Of a stretch of 53,694 nucleotides of DNA, positions 8,367 through 15,794 are shown piece by piece (the stretch's first letter is position 1; every line of letters starts with the position of its first letter). This stretch comes from UBA4722 sp044221135 (GTDB lineage: Bacteria; Pseudomonadota; Gammaproteobacteria; DSM-16500). Under the pieces are notes generated by a model. The model worked only from the letters and a program-made list of their open reading frames with translations. It was not told where the DNA came from and ran no database searches. Location of the stretch: the NCBI GenBank assembly GCA_044221135.1, contig JBGAPT010000010.1:1-53694 (forward strand), given 5' to 3'. The translations under genes and the position numbers were made by a program.

Positions 8367-8710
8367 ACTTAAAGTATCTTGGACGCCTCTCGAGTTTATA
8401 TCAAACCTATGTTGACATTAGGTGATTATGCTTTATCAAAATCAACAAAATTTTCACAGAGATTAAAATTCTCTGAAAAATTATATTTTTCAACTCCTGT
8501 TGTTTGTTTAATATAATTCACTAACACATTTGCTGGAGTGGCAAAAATAATAGAGTAAATAACTTTATAAGGTAACTGAGTAATATCACTTTATACATTC
8601 GATCTGTTGACATTCTATTTATAAAATGTGAGTATTATTTCTCATAGGACTTTGCCGTTCATTATGGCAGCGAGAGGACTATCCTAATTTCATCTCTCAC
8701 GAGGCAAAGC
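8367..8710 (+). promoter_or_regulatory. gene-free leader region with nested hairpin upstream of the excisionase-like gene
   Basis: No gene is seen here. TTGACA occurs at about 8412 and 8607, but neither is followed by a convincing -10 element. Just before the ATG at 8711, CTTTGCC (8650-8656) pairs with GGCAAAG (8703-8709), and nested inside, GAGAG (8672-8676) pairs with CTCTC (8694-8698). The outer 3' arm overlaps the GAGG ribosome binding site at 8701-8704, so folding could limit translation of the downstream gene. This is a prediction by eye. Confidence 0.35.
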
Positions 8711-8914
8711 ATGAGTAAAATTACCTTAACTGAAAAAGAAGCTGCGGAATATATTGGAATGAGCCGAAGTTTTTTACGAAAAGACCGCATGGATGGCATA
8801 CGTGAAAATAGGACTGCCGGACCGGAATTTTTAAAGATTGGCAGGAGTATTCGCTACCTTAAAAATGACTTAGATACCTGGTTATTAAAAAATAGGATTG
8901 ATCGTTTTAATTGA
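8711..8914 (+). CDS. excisionase/AlpA-like helix-turn-helix protein
   Basis: A 67-aa DNA-binding protein of the MerR-like HTH_17 (excisionase/AlpA) type: LTEKEAAEYIGMSRSFLRKD forms the helix-turn-helix, and GPEFLKIGRSIRYLKNDLDTWL is the typical wing and closing helix. Such proteins act as recombination directionality factors or activators of integrase genes. It has a GAGG ribosome binding site and is followed by a strong terminator. Its place about 1 kb from the tyrosine integrase at 9906-11138 suggests it is the island's Xis/AlpA. The degraded yhcG copy and the 2H gene lie between them on the other strand. Confidence 0.85.
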   Translation: MSKITLTEKEAAEYIGMSRSFLRKDRMDGIRENRTAGPEFLKIGRSIRYLKNDLDTWLLKNRIDRFN

Positions 8915-8924
8915 TAAATATTCA

Positions 8925-8949
8925 AGCCCTGTTCAGACAGGGCTATTTT
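8925..8949 (+). terminator. rho-independent terminator
   Basis: AGCCCTGT at 8925-8932 and ACAGGGCT at 8937-8944 form an 8-bp GC-rich stem with a TCAG tetraloop followed by ATTTT, 10 nt after the stop codon of the excisionase-like gene. The stem works on both strands and also sits downstream of the yhcG remnant on the minus strand. Confidence 0.8.
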
Positions 8950-8996
8950 CCCTATCCCATAATGAATTAACTCTTCTGTTACAATAATCTGAGTGC

Positions 8997-9393
8997 TCAA
9001 TAATGAGTCCACGACAAATTAGGGTGAAATTTAGGGGGTTGCAATTCCCCACGCACTGCGTGGGATTTTCCATCCTTATCAATGACTGTATAAGCCAAAT
9101 AGAATTTACGTATATCTTCAAGGGTAGTAACGCCAAAACCGCGGCCAAATTCTTTGTTTAATTTGGCAGAAACATCTCTAAGTAATTCCTTACCATATAG
9201 CACCGCTTTGTTCTTCTTCAACGATATGCTGTCCTATATGCCAGTACGCTTTCACCATAGTCGTATCAACGGATCGCATGATACTTGCTCTAGCATCACG
9301 GATAACAGAAGCTATGCGCTCGTATAATATATTAGCTATGTCACTTGACTGCTTGGCTTTAACCAGCGAGTTTTTAGATTGTTTCTTCTTCAT
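8997..9393 (-). pseudogene. broken YhcG/DUF1016-family nuclease remnant
   Basis: Two minus-strand frames together give the N-terminal domain of a PDDEXK nuclease of the YhcG (DUF1016) family. The first (9393 to 9190) contains KAYWHIGQHIVEEEQSG. After a frameshift near 9190-9221 the second continues with YGKELLRDVSAKLNKEFGRG, then DIRKFYLAY, and stops at LSWTHY. Intact members are about 330-380 aa and continue into the nuclease domain; everything after this point is lost. It is therefore a degraded copy and cannot make the nuclease. The gene lies between the excisionase-like gene and the integrase, where such fragments often accumulate. Confidence 0.8.
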
Positions 9394-9408
9394 TTAATAC
9401 CTTCATAT

Positions 9409-9864
9409 TTAAATTTTTACACCTATCGTGATATGAAACCCTATTAAATAACCCTTAAAGGATAAAAGATCAGGTAAGCTATATTTTTTTCTTAATTCCA
9501 ATAAAGATGGCGACTCAATTAAAAGTACATAATATGTCTTTTGACCAATTTCGGCGGTAACGATATCTGTAACAAAAAAACTATGCTCTTGATGCAAATC
9601 ATGTACATTAACATTTCTATTTTCTTCTGGATAAATAATAGTGATATGCGCACCTACAGATTTTTCACCAAAATAATCTGGCTTTTTCACGTGCTCATTA
9701 TCTATCAAAGGAAATAATTGATTAATATAGGCATCATCAATCTTTAAACAAAATAAATTATTTTCTGTCGTTTGAGAGGTTCCTTTCGATGATAAACGTT
9801 TCGCAGAGCTAATGATTTTAGGAAATTTTAATGGAATAATATTTGGTATCATTGATTCATCCAA
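9409..9864 (-). CDS. 2H phosphoesterase-like protein, 151 aa
   Basis: A small soluble protein with the two His-x-Thr-x motifs that define the 2H phosphoesterase superfamily: AHITII at His73 and FHITIG at His144. The 71-residue spacing is normal for that fold. Superfamily members open cyclic phosphates or ligate/cleave 2',5' RNA bonds (LigT, ThpR, cyclic phosphodiesterases). The N-terminal ~35 residues are basic and probably unstructured, and the second motif ends just before the C-terminus, so the protein is compact or slightly truncated. It lies directly behind the integrase on the same strand and is probably island cargo. The substrate cannot be deduced. Confidence 0.65.
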   Translation of the reverse strand: MDESMIPNIIPLKFPKIISSAKRLSSKGTSQTTENNLFCLKIDDAYINQLFPLIDNEHVKKPDYFGEKSVGAHITIIYPEENRNVNVHDLHQEHSFFVTDIVTAEIGQKTYYVLLIESPSLLELRKKYSLPDLLSFKGYLIGFHITIGVKI

Positions 9865-9905
9865 GCAAGTTATGCTTTATTCAGTTTTAAATTCATTTGT
9901 TGATA

Positions 9906-11138
9906 TCAATATTGCACCTCTTCATACCGCCCAACCTCTATTAGCTTTGCTACTGCATTAGCTTTGTGCTCTGGAGCTAGATGGGCATATCGCAATGTCA
10001 TCGTCAAATCAGAATGTCCCAGCAGTTCACGTACGGTGTTTAAATCAACACCCACCATAACTAGTCTAGATGCAAAATGATGACGTAGGTCATGCCAACG
10101 AAAATTTTTTATTTGGGCTAATTTTAAAATTCCTGCCCATGCTCTCTTAATACTTTTTAATTTATCGCCTTTTTTACCCGTGAAAACGAGTTCACTCATA
10201 CTACCTGTCCTTAGCTGCCATCTTTTTAAAGTATTCAAGGCTTCTGTATTAAGAGGAACATGGCGTGTCTTACCATTTTTTGCAGTTTCGCCTGTTACAG
10301 TAATTAATGCTTGGATAAAATCTACATTTTCCCACCTTAAACTTAATATTTCTCCTCGCCGCAATCCTGTATTGATGGAAAGTAAGACGAGTGATTTCAT
10401 GTAATCTAGCGGATCACTGGCTAATTCAGGATATCCTCGTTCCCGCCGCCACTCATTCCCACTTTTACGCTCTTCCATTAACTTTATTTCACGTTCATCA
10501 AGCGCACAGCGCAAGCGTTCAATTTCTTCCTTATCGAGATAACGTACTTTCGCTGATTTATCTGTCTTCGCTGGTTTAAGTGCAAGCAAGGGATTATTTT
10601 CAATAAATTTCCATTCAACTGCTTTTGACAAAGCAGATTTTAAAACGGTGACATCACGATTAACTGTTGCCGCCTTAGTACCTTTGGTTAATTTTTTTGA
10701 GCACCATTTCTCAATAAGTAATGGAGTAATATCTGATAAAAGCAGGCTGCCAAACTCCTTCAGGAAATTGACTTTCAAACGTGCAATATCATCCGATGCA
10801 TTTTTCCGATTTAATAGCCGCCATTCACTATAATGCGAGTCGATATATTGATTCAATGTGAGCTTGCCTATGACACGTGAATTAGAAATATCAGGATACA
10901 CACCCATCGCCGCATCGCCCAACAGCTGCTTAGCTCGATCACGCGCTTGCGCCGGCGTAAGTAATTCTGCTTTACCAATGGTTGCCACTTTATTACGCGC
11001 ATAAGCACAGCGATAAACCATTTTTCCGTTTGGGTTGACACGCAAATGAAACCCGCCTACCCTATCGTCCCACACATCATAACACTTTGATTGTGGTTTT
11101 AATTTTGGCAACAAGCTGTTATTGATCGTCGCTTTCAT
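9906..11138 (-). CDS. tyrosine recombinase (phage/island integrase)
   Basis: A 410-aa integrase of the prophage P4/DUF4102-like type that catalyses site-specific recombination between the island and its tRNA target. An N-terminal arm-binding domain (residues ~1-90, DVWDDRVGGFHLRVNPNGK) and a SAM-like core-binding domain (~95-190) precede the catalytic domain. Its active-site residues are visible: Arg in NTGLRRGEILSLRW, the HxxR box in WHDLRHHFASRL, the second His in LLGHSDLTMT, and the nucleophile Tyr in LRYAHL. It appears full length. Its 5' end faces the tRNA-Pro fragment at 11306-11350, as expected for an integrase next to its att site. Confidence 0.95.
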   Translation of the reverse strand: MKATINNSLLPKLKPQSKCYDVWDDRVGGFHLRVNPNGKMVYRCAYARNKVATIGKAELLTPAQARDRAKQLLGDAAMGVYPDISNSRVIGKLTLNQYIDSHYSEWRLLNRKNASDDIARLKVNFLKEFGSLLLSDITPLLIEKWCSKKLTKGTKAATVNRDVTVLKSALSKAVEWKFIENNPLLALKPAKTDKSAKVRYLDKEEIERLRCALDEREIKLMEERKSGNEWRRERGYPELASDPLDYMKSLVLLSINTGLRRGEILSLRWENVDFIQALITVTGETAKNGKTRHVPLNTEALNTLKRWQLRTGSMSELVFTGKKGDKLKSIKRAWAGILKLAQIKNFRWHDLRHHFASRLVMVGVDLNTVRELLGHSDLTMTLRYAHLAPEHKANAVAKLIEVGRYEEVQY

Positions 11139-11305
11139 GTAGTAAGTTCACGTTAGTTTTAGGTTGCAAATAGGTTGTAAGTTGAGTCTAAGAGAAAAGA
11201 GCATAAAGCACAACAGAGGTAGCTAAATAATTATAATAGATTGATTTAAAATAATTTTATGTTTATCGCGGATGATATTGGTTGATCGAAAAATACAGTG
11301 TTTTC

Positions 11306-11350
11306 GCTTTCGGGAAGCAGGGGCCGCATGTTCGAATCATGTCACCCCGA
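11306..11350 (+). repeat. tRNA-Pro(CGG) 3' fragment: integrase attachment site
   Basis: These 45 bases match the 3' part of a tRNA-Pro gene. The 3' side carries the anticodon loop TTCGGGA (anticodon CGG) closed by GCT/AGC, then the variable region, a T-arm with TTCGAAT between GCATG and CATGT, the 3' acceptor strand CACCCCG, and discriminator A at 11350. The 5' half (acceptor strand CGGGGTG and D-arm) is absent upstream, so this is not a working tRNA. A displaced 3' half at the right, next to an integrase, is what insertion into a tRNA 3' end leaves behind. The intact tRNA should lie at the left end of the island, outside the window. The rest of the 11139-11525 gap holds no gene. Confidence 0.85.
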
Positions 11351-11525
11351 GGAATAGAATCAATAAGTTACAAGAGGCTACCGCGACGCATTCTAAGACC
11401 AAATGCGACAATCATTTTTGTGCTGCTGAAAAAACATCTATTTAACTTGCTGAAAAACAATGAAACCGAGTAAAATGCAGTCAAAATGTAGTATATTAAT
11501 AAAGTAATAACTGAAAGGTGTAATT

Positions 11526-11735
11526 ATGGCTATTAAAACTTCCACATTTTCAGGCTGGCGGTTATCTGGTAAAGATGCTGATGCCTTTTTAAAGCAAGTT
11601 AATGATCCTACGCCTAATCCGTTGGCGCAGGCTGCTATTGCTCGTGGCCGCCCGTTAGCCGAAGAGTATCTAGCCAAAGGATATGCTACTTTTAGCCCAA
11701 TAAAAAAAGAAAAACAGGTGTCTCAAAAAGGCTAA
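11526..11735 (+). CDS. small protein, candidate antitoxin to the GNAT protein
   Basis: A 69-aa protein with a GAAAGGTG ribosome binding site. The segment FSGWRLSGKDADAFLKQVND and PTPNPLAQAA resembles the C-terminal toxin-neutralising tail of TacA/DUF1778 antitoxins (hydrophobic, Asp/Ala-Phe, then P-x-P-N). The N-terminal ribbon-helix-helix DNA-binding part of that family is missing. The gene is followed after 9 nt by a GNAT acetyltransferase, the arrangement of acetyltransferase toxin-antitoxin pairs. The antitoxin role is an inference from context and this weak similarity; it might instead be a small protein unrelated to toxicity. Confidence 0.6.
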   Translation: MAIKTSTFSGWRLSGKDADAFLKQVNDPTPNPLAQAAIARGRPLAEEYLAKGYATFSPIKKEKQVSQKG

Positions 11736-11744
11736 GGCTAGCAT

Positions 11745-12302
11745 GTGGTAGATACTGAAAATTTTACTCTCCGCCAAATTTTATCCGACGATGATACAAC
11801 AAAGCTTTCTCTTGGCAGCGAAGCTTACACTCCTTTAAAAATCTTTTTGAAGAAAACAGCGTTTAATTTTCATCAATATGAAATTGCAAAGACGTATGTG
11901 CTTGTTAATCAAACTTCCTCACCTTCACGTATCTGGGGATATATCACGCTCATGAATAGTGAGATTGTGCTAAATGAAGGTCAACGTCCACAAGAGTCTG
12001 CAGACACTTCAAGATATGAAGGTTTTCCCGCAGTTAAAATTGCACGACTCGCTGTAGATAAAGCACTGCAAGGTAATGGGTTTGGTACAAGATTTTTAGA
12101 TTGGTGCATCAACCATATGAAATTGGCAATTATGCCGCATGTAGGATGTCGATTCCTAGTAGTAGATGCTAAGCGTGATTCAATCGCTTTTTATCAAAAA
12201 TCCGGTTTTATCTTGTTAGATACAGAGGCAAATCATTCTGATGAACATCCATTAATGTTTTTTGATTTATTTAAAGAGAATGGATCGCCAACAGGAGTTT
12301 AA
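11745..12302 (+). CDS. GNAT N-acetyltransferase, candidate toxin
   Basis: A 185-aa acetyltransferase of the GNAT fold. The acetyl-CoA binding region is KIARLAVDKALQGNGFGTRF (residues ~100-119), where the Q-x-x-G-x-G/A pyrophosphate loop appears as QGNGFG, and the C-terminal FYQKSGF segment is also typical. The ARLAVDK context is shared with TacT/AtaT-like toxins that acetylate aminoacyl-tRNA. The start is GTG at 11745 with AAGG upstream, 9 nt after the 69-aa gene, so the pair is cotranscribed. An ordinary metabolite acetyltransferase remains possible. Confidence 0.75.
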   Translation: MVDTENFTLRQILSDDDTTKLSLGSEAYTPLKIFLKKTAFNFHQYEIAKTYVLVNQTSSPSRIWGYITLMNSEIVLNEGQRPQESADTSRYEGFPAVKIARLAVDKALQGNGFGTRFLDWCINHMKLAIMPHVGCRFLVVDAKRDSIAFYQKSGFILLDTEANHSDEHPLMFFDLFKENGSPTGV

Positions 12303-12429
12303 TGAATATGGTTATAAAAAATATTATTGCGATTATCAAACTTTCTTTTCTGATTTACTTCATAGAATGAAAAAAGTTGGCATTGATATTAATGAGATGG
12401 TTAATGGAATATTTTATATGGAGAAATAG
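12280..12429 (+). CDS. small ORF, 49 aa
   Basis: An ORF from ATG 12280 to TAG 12427-12429, in a different frame from the GNAT gene whose last 23 bases it overlaps. The product begins MDRQQEFNEYGYKKYYCDYQ and ends GIFYMEK. It is rich in Tyr, Lys and Asp and looks like a real soluble peptide rather than random sequence. Its stop is followed immediately by the ATG of the dehydrogenase at 12430, so it fills the space between two genes exactly and may couple their translation. No homologue is known to me, and an accidental frame cannot be excluded. Confidence 0.4.
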   Translation: MDRQQEFNEYGYKKYYCDYQTFFSDLLHRMKKVGIDINEMVNGIFYMEK

Positions 12430-13620
12430 ATGGCTAGCAATCAAGGCGTAGTTTACACCGGACGTGGAATCGTTGAGATTAAAACAATTGAGTATCCCAA
12501 ATTCGTGACTCCTGCAGGTCGCAATATTCAACATGGCGTCATTTTAAAAGTAGTTGCTACCAATATATGTGGTAGTGATCAGCATATGGTGAGAGGGCGG
12601 ACAACCGCACCGCTTGGCATGGTCTTGGGGCACGAAATCACGGGCGAAGTCATTGAAGCAGGTCGCGATGTTGAAACAGTAAAAATCGGTGATTTGGTTT
12701 CAGTCCCTTTTAATGTATCTTGTGGGCGCTGCAGAAATTGTAAAACTGCATATACTAACGTATGCCTTAGAGTCAATGAAAACCAACCTGGCGGCGCTTA
12801 CGGCTATGTTGACATGGGTGGCTGGATTGGTGGACAAGCTGAATATGTCATGATTCCGTATGCAGACTGGGTTTTACTAAAATTTCCAGATAAAGATCAA
12901 GCGATGGAAAAAATTTTGGATCTTGCATTGATTACCGATATATTACCAACGGGTTATCATGGATGTATCAACGCAGGCGTCACTACGGGATCGACAGTTT
13001 ATATTTCTGGTGCGGGCCCCATTGGCTTGGCTGCAGCAACTTCAGCATTTTTATTGGGCGCATCCGTTGTCATGATAGCCGATTTCAATAAAGAGCGTCT
13101 TGAACATGCGCGGTCATTTGGTTGTCATCCAATTGATCTTTCAGCTGGTTCAGAGACGGTACTTGATCAAATCAAGCAAATAGTAGGCGTACCAGAAGTC
13201 GATTGCGGAGTGGATTGTGTCGGTTTTGAAGCAAGAACAAGTGAAGGACAGGACCAGCCCGCTGAGGTTTTAAATCAAATGATGGATGTCACACGAGCTT
13301 CTGGAAAAATTGGCATTCCTGGTCTCTATGTCACCCTGGATCCAGGCGCAAAAGATGAATCAGCCAAACACGGATCTCTCAACTTGCATTTTGGTGTGGG
13401 CTGGGCAAAAGCATTGTCACTGCATACAGGTCAGACACCTGTCATGAATTACAATTACAGACTGATGATGGCTATTCTGAATAATCGGATCCAGCCTGCA
13501 AAAAATGTCAACGTTGAAGTGATCAGTTTACAAGATGCACCTCGCGCTTACCGTGAATTCGATGCTGGCGCACCAAAGAAATTCATTATTGATCCACATG
13601 GCATGTTAGCAAATAAATAG
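12430..13620 (+). CDS. fdhA: glutathione-independent formaldehyde dehydrogenase
   Basis: A zinc-dependent medium-chain dehydrogenase of 396 aa that oxidises formaldehyde to formate with bound NAD, without glutathione. Catalytic zinc ligands are Cys47 (NICGSDQH) and His68 (GHEITGE); structural zinc cysteines are at 98, 101, 104 and 112 (CGRCRNCKTAYTNVC). The Rossmann nucleotide loop is SGAGPIGLAAA near residue 194. The insert DMGGWIGGQAEYVMIPYAD is characteristic of the Pseudomonas-type formaldehyde dehydrogenase rather than of ordinary alcohol dehydrogenases. Length matches the family. It follows a 49-aa ORF with no gap and is followed by a repeat-filled space. Confidence 0.93.
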   Translation: MASNQGVVYTGRGIVEIKTIEYPKFVTPAGRNIQHGVILKVVATNICGSDQHMVRGRTTAPLGMVLGHEITGEVIEAGRDVETVKIGDLVSVPFNVSCGRCRNCKTAYTNVCLRVNENQPGGAYGYVDMGGWIGGQAEYVMIPYADWVLLKFPDKDQAMEKILDLALITDILPTGYHGCINAGVTTGSTVYISGAGPIGLAAATSAFLLGASVVMIADFNKERLEHARSFGCHPIDLSAGSETVLDQIKQIVGVPEVDCGVDCVGFEARTSEGQDQPAEVLNQMMDVTRASGKIGIPGLYVTLDPGAKDESAKHGSLNLHFGVGWAKALSLHTGQTPVMNYNYRLMMAILNNRIQPAKNVNVEVISLQDAPRAYREFDAGAPKKFIIDPHGMLANK

Positions 13621-13659
13621 CGGCTGCTGATCAATGACGATGATGTAGGATAAATTCCA

Positions 13660-13726
13660 GTGAAGGATGACTCGAGTTTTAACTGATCCTTCACGGAGTT
13701 TACCCTGGTAAGGGCTCAGGATGACA
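13660..13726. repeat. GTGAAGGAT/ATCCTTCAC palindromic repeat, copy 1
   Basis: GTGAAGGAT at 13660-13668 and ATCCTTCAC at 13686-13694 form a hairpin, followed by AGGATGACA at 13718-13726. The same elements in the same order occur at 39156-39222. A spacer between TTCAC and AGGATGACA is longer in this copy. Related TGTCATCCT-type repeats are common between genes of intracellular bacteria. Confidence 0.75.
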
Positions 13727-13796
13727 AATCACATCTTGAGATGGAATAGGCATATAACTGTTATCCCAAGATCAAGGCATTCTTGTACTCATAAAA

Positions 13797-13944
13797 TTAG
13801 GGTCTGTTGACAATTCTACTATGCCGGGCGTAATGCCTTGATTTCCTGCGCTCCGCGGCTCTATGACTCGCATGTCAACTGCGCTGCGGTGCTCGAAAAT
13901 CAAGGCATTCCACCTCGGCCTAGCAAATTGTCAACAGACCCTAA
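13797..13944. repeat. 148-bp inverted-repeat element (MITE-like)
   Basis: A perfect 19-bp terminal inverted repeat, TTAGGGTCTGTTGACAATT (13797-13815) and its complement (13926-13944), encloses a second inverted repeat, AATGCCTTGATTT (13831-13843) and AAATCAAGGCATT (13897-13909). No transposase is present. The ATCAAGGCATT motif occurs once more just outside, near 13770. The rest of the 13621-14141 gap holds no gene; a TTG start with AGG upstream opens the next gene. Confidence 0.8.
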
Positions 13945-14141
13945 GCGACTTTAAAAACTAAAAAGAAACTTTAAAAAGACCTAACTTCATACATGCCATG
14001 ATTGGATATAATTTATTCAATTATATCCATTTACGTTAAAATTTAGTGAAAAATAAATTTACTTTTTATTGATTATTGATATAATTTTTCCACCCCCTTA
14101 CTAATCCCTTCTGATTTGACTTCATTCATTACAGGTGTATT

Positions 14142-14906
14142 TTGTCTCACAACAACATCGCGTTACATCCTAAAAGTAACAACAAATCCTATCGCTATCT
14201 TCCCTACCTCATCTCGATCTATTCATTTTGTTTTTTATTACCCAGCATCCTGTTGCGAAAACTCATTGATTTTCCGCTTATTGGAGTTATTCCTATCTCT
14301 ATTTTGTTTACAGGAACCTATTTCATGCTACTGGATGTGATCACAGAAGTGTATGGATACTATGAGGCAAGAAGAACATTATTTGCTGGATTAATTACCT
14401 ATACACTTTTTGTTTTTACGATGGAAGTAATCATTCATATTCCTTCCTCAACAACATCGATGACGCTATCCAGCACACCGCCAGATCCTCTGGCTTATGA
14501 TCATTTGTTTAATGGTATCTATCTTGTCTGGTTCTCTGTGGTGGTATGCAGTTTATTTTCGAATACATTAAATATTATTCTATTATCGAAATGGAAAATT
14601 TTAACCAATGGCAATTATTTTTGGATGCGCAGTGTCACTTCTTCGCTGTTGACTGCCATTCTCTATTCAACACTCTCAAATCTTTTTGCATTTGGCTTAT
14701 TCATGAAAACATCGCAAACCAGTTATTTTTTTAAGCTGACACTGATTAGCATTTCAGCCAAGCTTTTAACACTGCTTGTCTGTGCTTATCCCGCTACATT
14801 GTTATGCGGTATTCTTAAACGCGCAGAGGGGATGGATGCCTATGATCATGACATACAGTACAACTTCTTTAGTTCTCCGCCTGCCTCCGAATTAAATTAT
14901 GATTAA
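14142..14906 (+). CDS. VUT-family membrane transporter (YhhQ-like), second copy
   Basis: A 254-aa polytopic membrane protein of the same family as 1823-2539, with the signature DVITEVYGYYEARRTLFAG near residues 65-83 and about six membrane helices. The C-terminal tail KRAEGMDAYDHDIQYNFF parallels that of the other copy. The only usable start is TTG at 14142 (AGG at 14133-14135); the next Met lies inside the membrane core. It overlaps the short-chain reductase gene by 8 nt, so both are translated together. Family members import queuosine precursors; the reductase partner hints at a related pteridine or deazapurine substrate, which is inference. Confidence 0.82.
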   Translation: MSHNNIALHPKSNNKSYRYLPYLISIYSFCFLLPSILLRKLIDFPLIGVIPISILFTGTYFMLLDVITEVYGYYEARRTLFAGLITYTLFVFTMEVIIHIPSSTTSMTLSSTPPDPLAYDHLFNGIYLVWFSVVVCSLFSNTLNIILLSKWKILTNGNYFWMRSVTSSLLTAILYSTLSNLFAFGLFMKTSQTSYFFKLTLISISAKLLTLLVCAYPATLLCGILKRAEGMDAYDHDIQYNFFSSPPASELNYD

Positions 14907-15663
14907 CACAGTATTAATTACAGGATGCAGCTACGGGTTGGGACGTGCTCTCGCTTTAAAATTTGCAAAAAATAATTGTTATGTGTATGCAGTTGGGCGT
15001 AGTAAAAATTTACTGGAAGAACTTGCCGGCGCTTCTTCCAACATCGAGCCTATTATTGCGGATATTGCAACAGCACATGGCAGGTCAGTGATTCATGATC
15101 AGGTAGATAAACAAAAAAAATTATCTATTATTCATAATGCAGCCATACTTGAACCTTGTTCATTTCAGTTAACCACTGAAGCTTTGTTACGTCAGCATAG
15201 TGAAATAAATTATTTAGCACCTTTGCTGATTACACATGATCTTTTACCGTGGATCACAAAAGGACAACGAATTTTGCATATTACATCCGGCGCTGCAAAT
15301 CTTGCGATCCCTGGGCTCATGCCTTATTGCACAACCAAAGCAGCCATGCAGTCTGCCATACACTGTCTCAATGCTGAAATGAATGCCAACGAAATCTATT
15401 GTGCTACGTTAAGACCAGGCATGATGGATACACCGATGACATGCCAACTGAAGAATGCAGATGCAAAAATACTGCCTAATCGGGATTTTTATATTCAATC
15501 TGAAAAAAAAATCATTGATCCTGACATTGCAGCTGAATTTGTAGCGTGGGTCATGCTAAAAACAGAGAATTTTGCTTTTAGTGCACACTCATGGGATATT
15601 TATGATGAGACTTATCATCCTTATTGGTTGCCGGAAAATGCACAAAAGCCAATAAGACTGTAA
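14899..15663 (+). CDS. short-chain dehydrogenase/reductase (sepiapterin/benzil-reductase-like)
   Basis: A 254-aa classical SDR. The NAD(P)-binding TGxxxGxG motif is TGCSYGLG at residues 8-15, NAA lies at 80-82, and the catalytic triad is Ser130 (TSGAAN), Tyr143 and Lys147 (YCTTK). Arg33 in AVGR after the second strand suggests NADPH preference. The overall pattern (VGRSKNLLEEL, RPGMMDTPM) resembles sepiapterin and benzil reductases. It overlaps the VUT transporter upstream by 8 nt. The substrate is unknown. Confidence 0.85.
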   Translation: MINTVLITGCSYGLGRALALKFAKNNCYVYAVGRSKNLLEELAGASSNIEPIIADIATAHGRSVIHDQVDKQKKLSIIHNAAILEPCSFQLTTEALLRQHSEINYLAPLLITHDLLPWITKGQRILHITSGAANLAIPGLMPYCTTKAAMQSAIHCLNAEMNANEIYCATLRPGMMDTPMTCQLKNADAKILPNRDFYIQSEKKIIDPDIAAEFVAWVMLKTENFAFSAHSWDIYDETYHPYWLPENAQKPIRL

Positions 15664-15794
15664 CTACTGGGATCCTGATAGTCATTACAAGATATCACAT
15701 TCAGAACAATTATATTTAAAATGAGCGTGTTCTATATATGCATATTAGATTCGCCTTCCTAAGCAGAAGGCGAAAATTATAGGGTTATCCTTAC

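Noticed and set aside
11306..11350. A complete tRNA-Pro gene
   Set aside because: No CGGGGTG acceptor strand or D-arm is found upstream; only the 3' half is present.
13660..13944. CRISPR-like repeats
   Set aside because: The repeats are single palindromes of different families without regular spacing or spacers.
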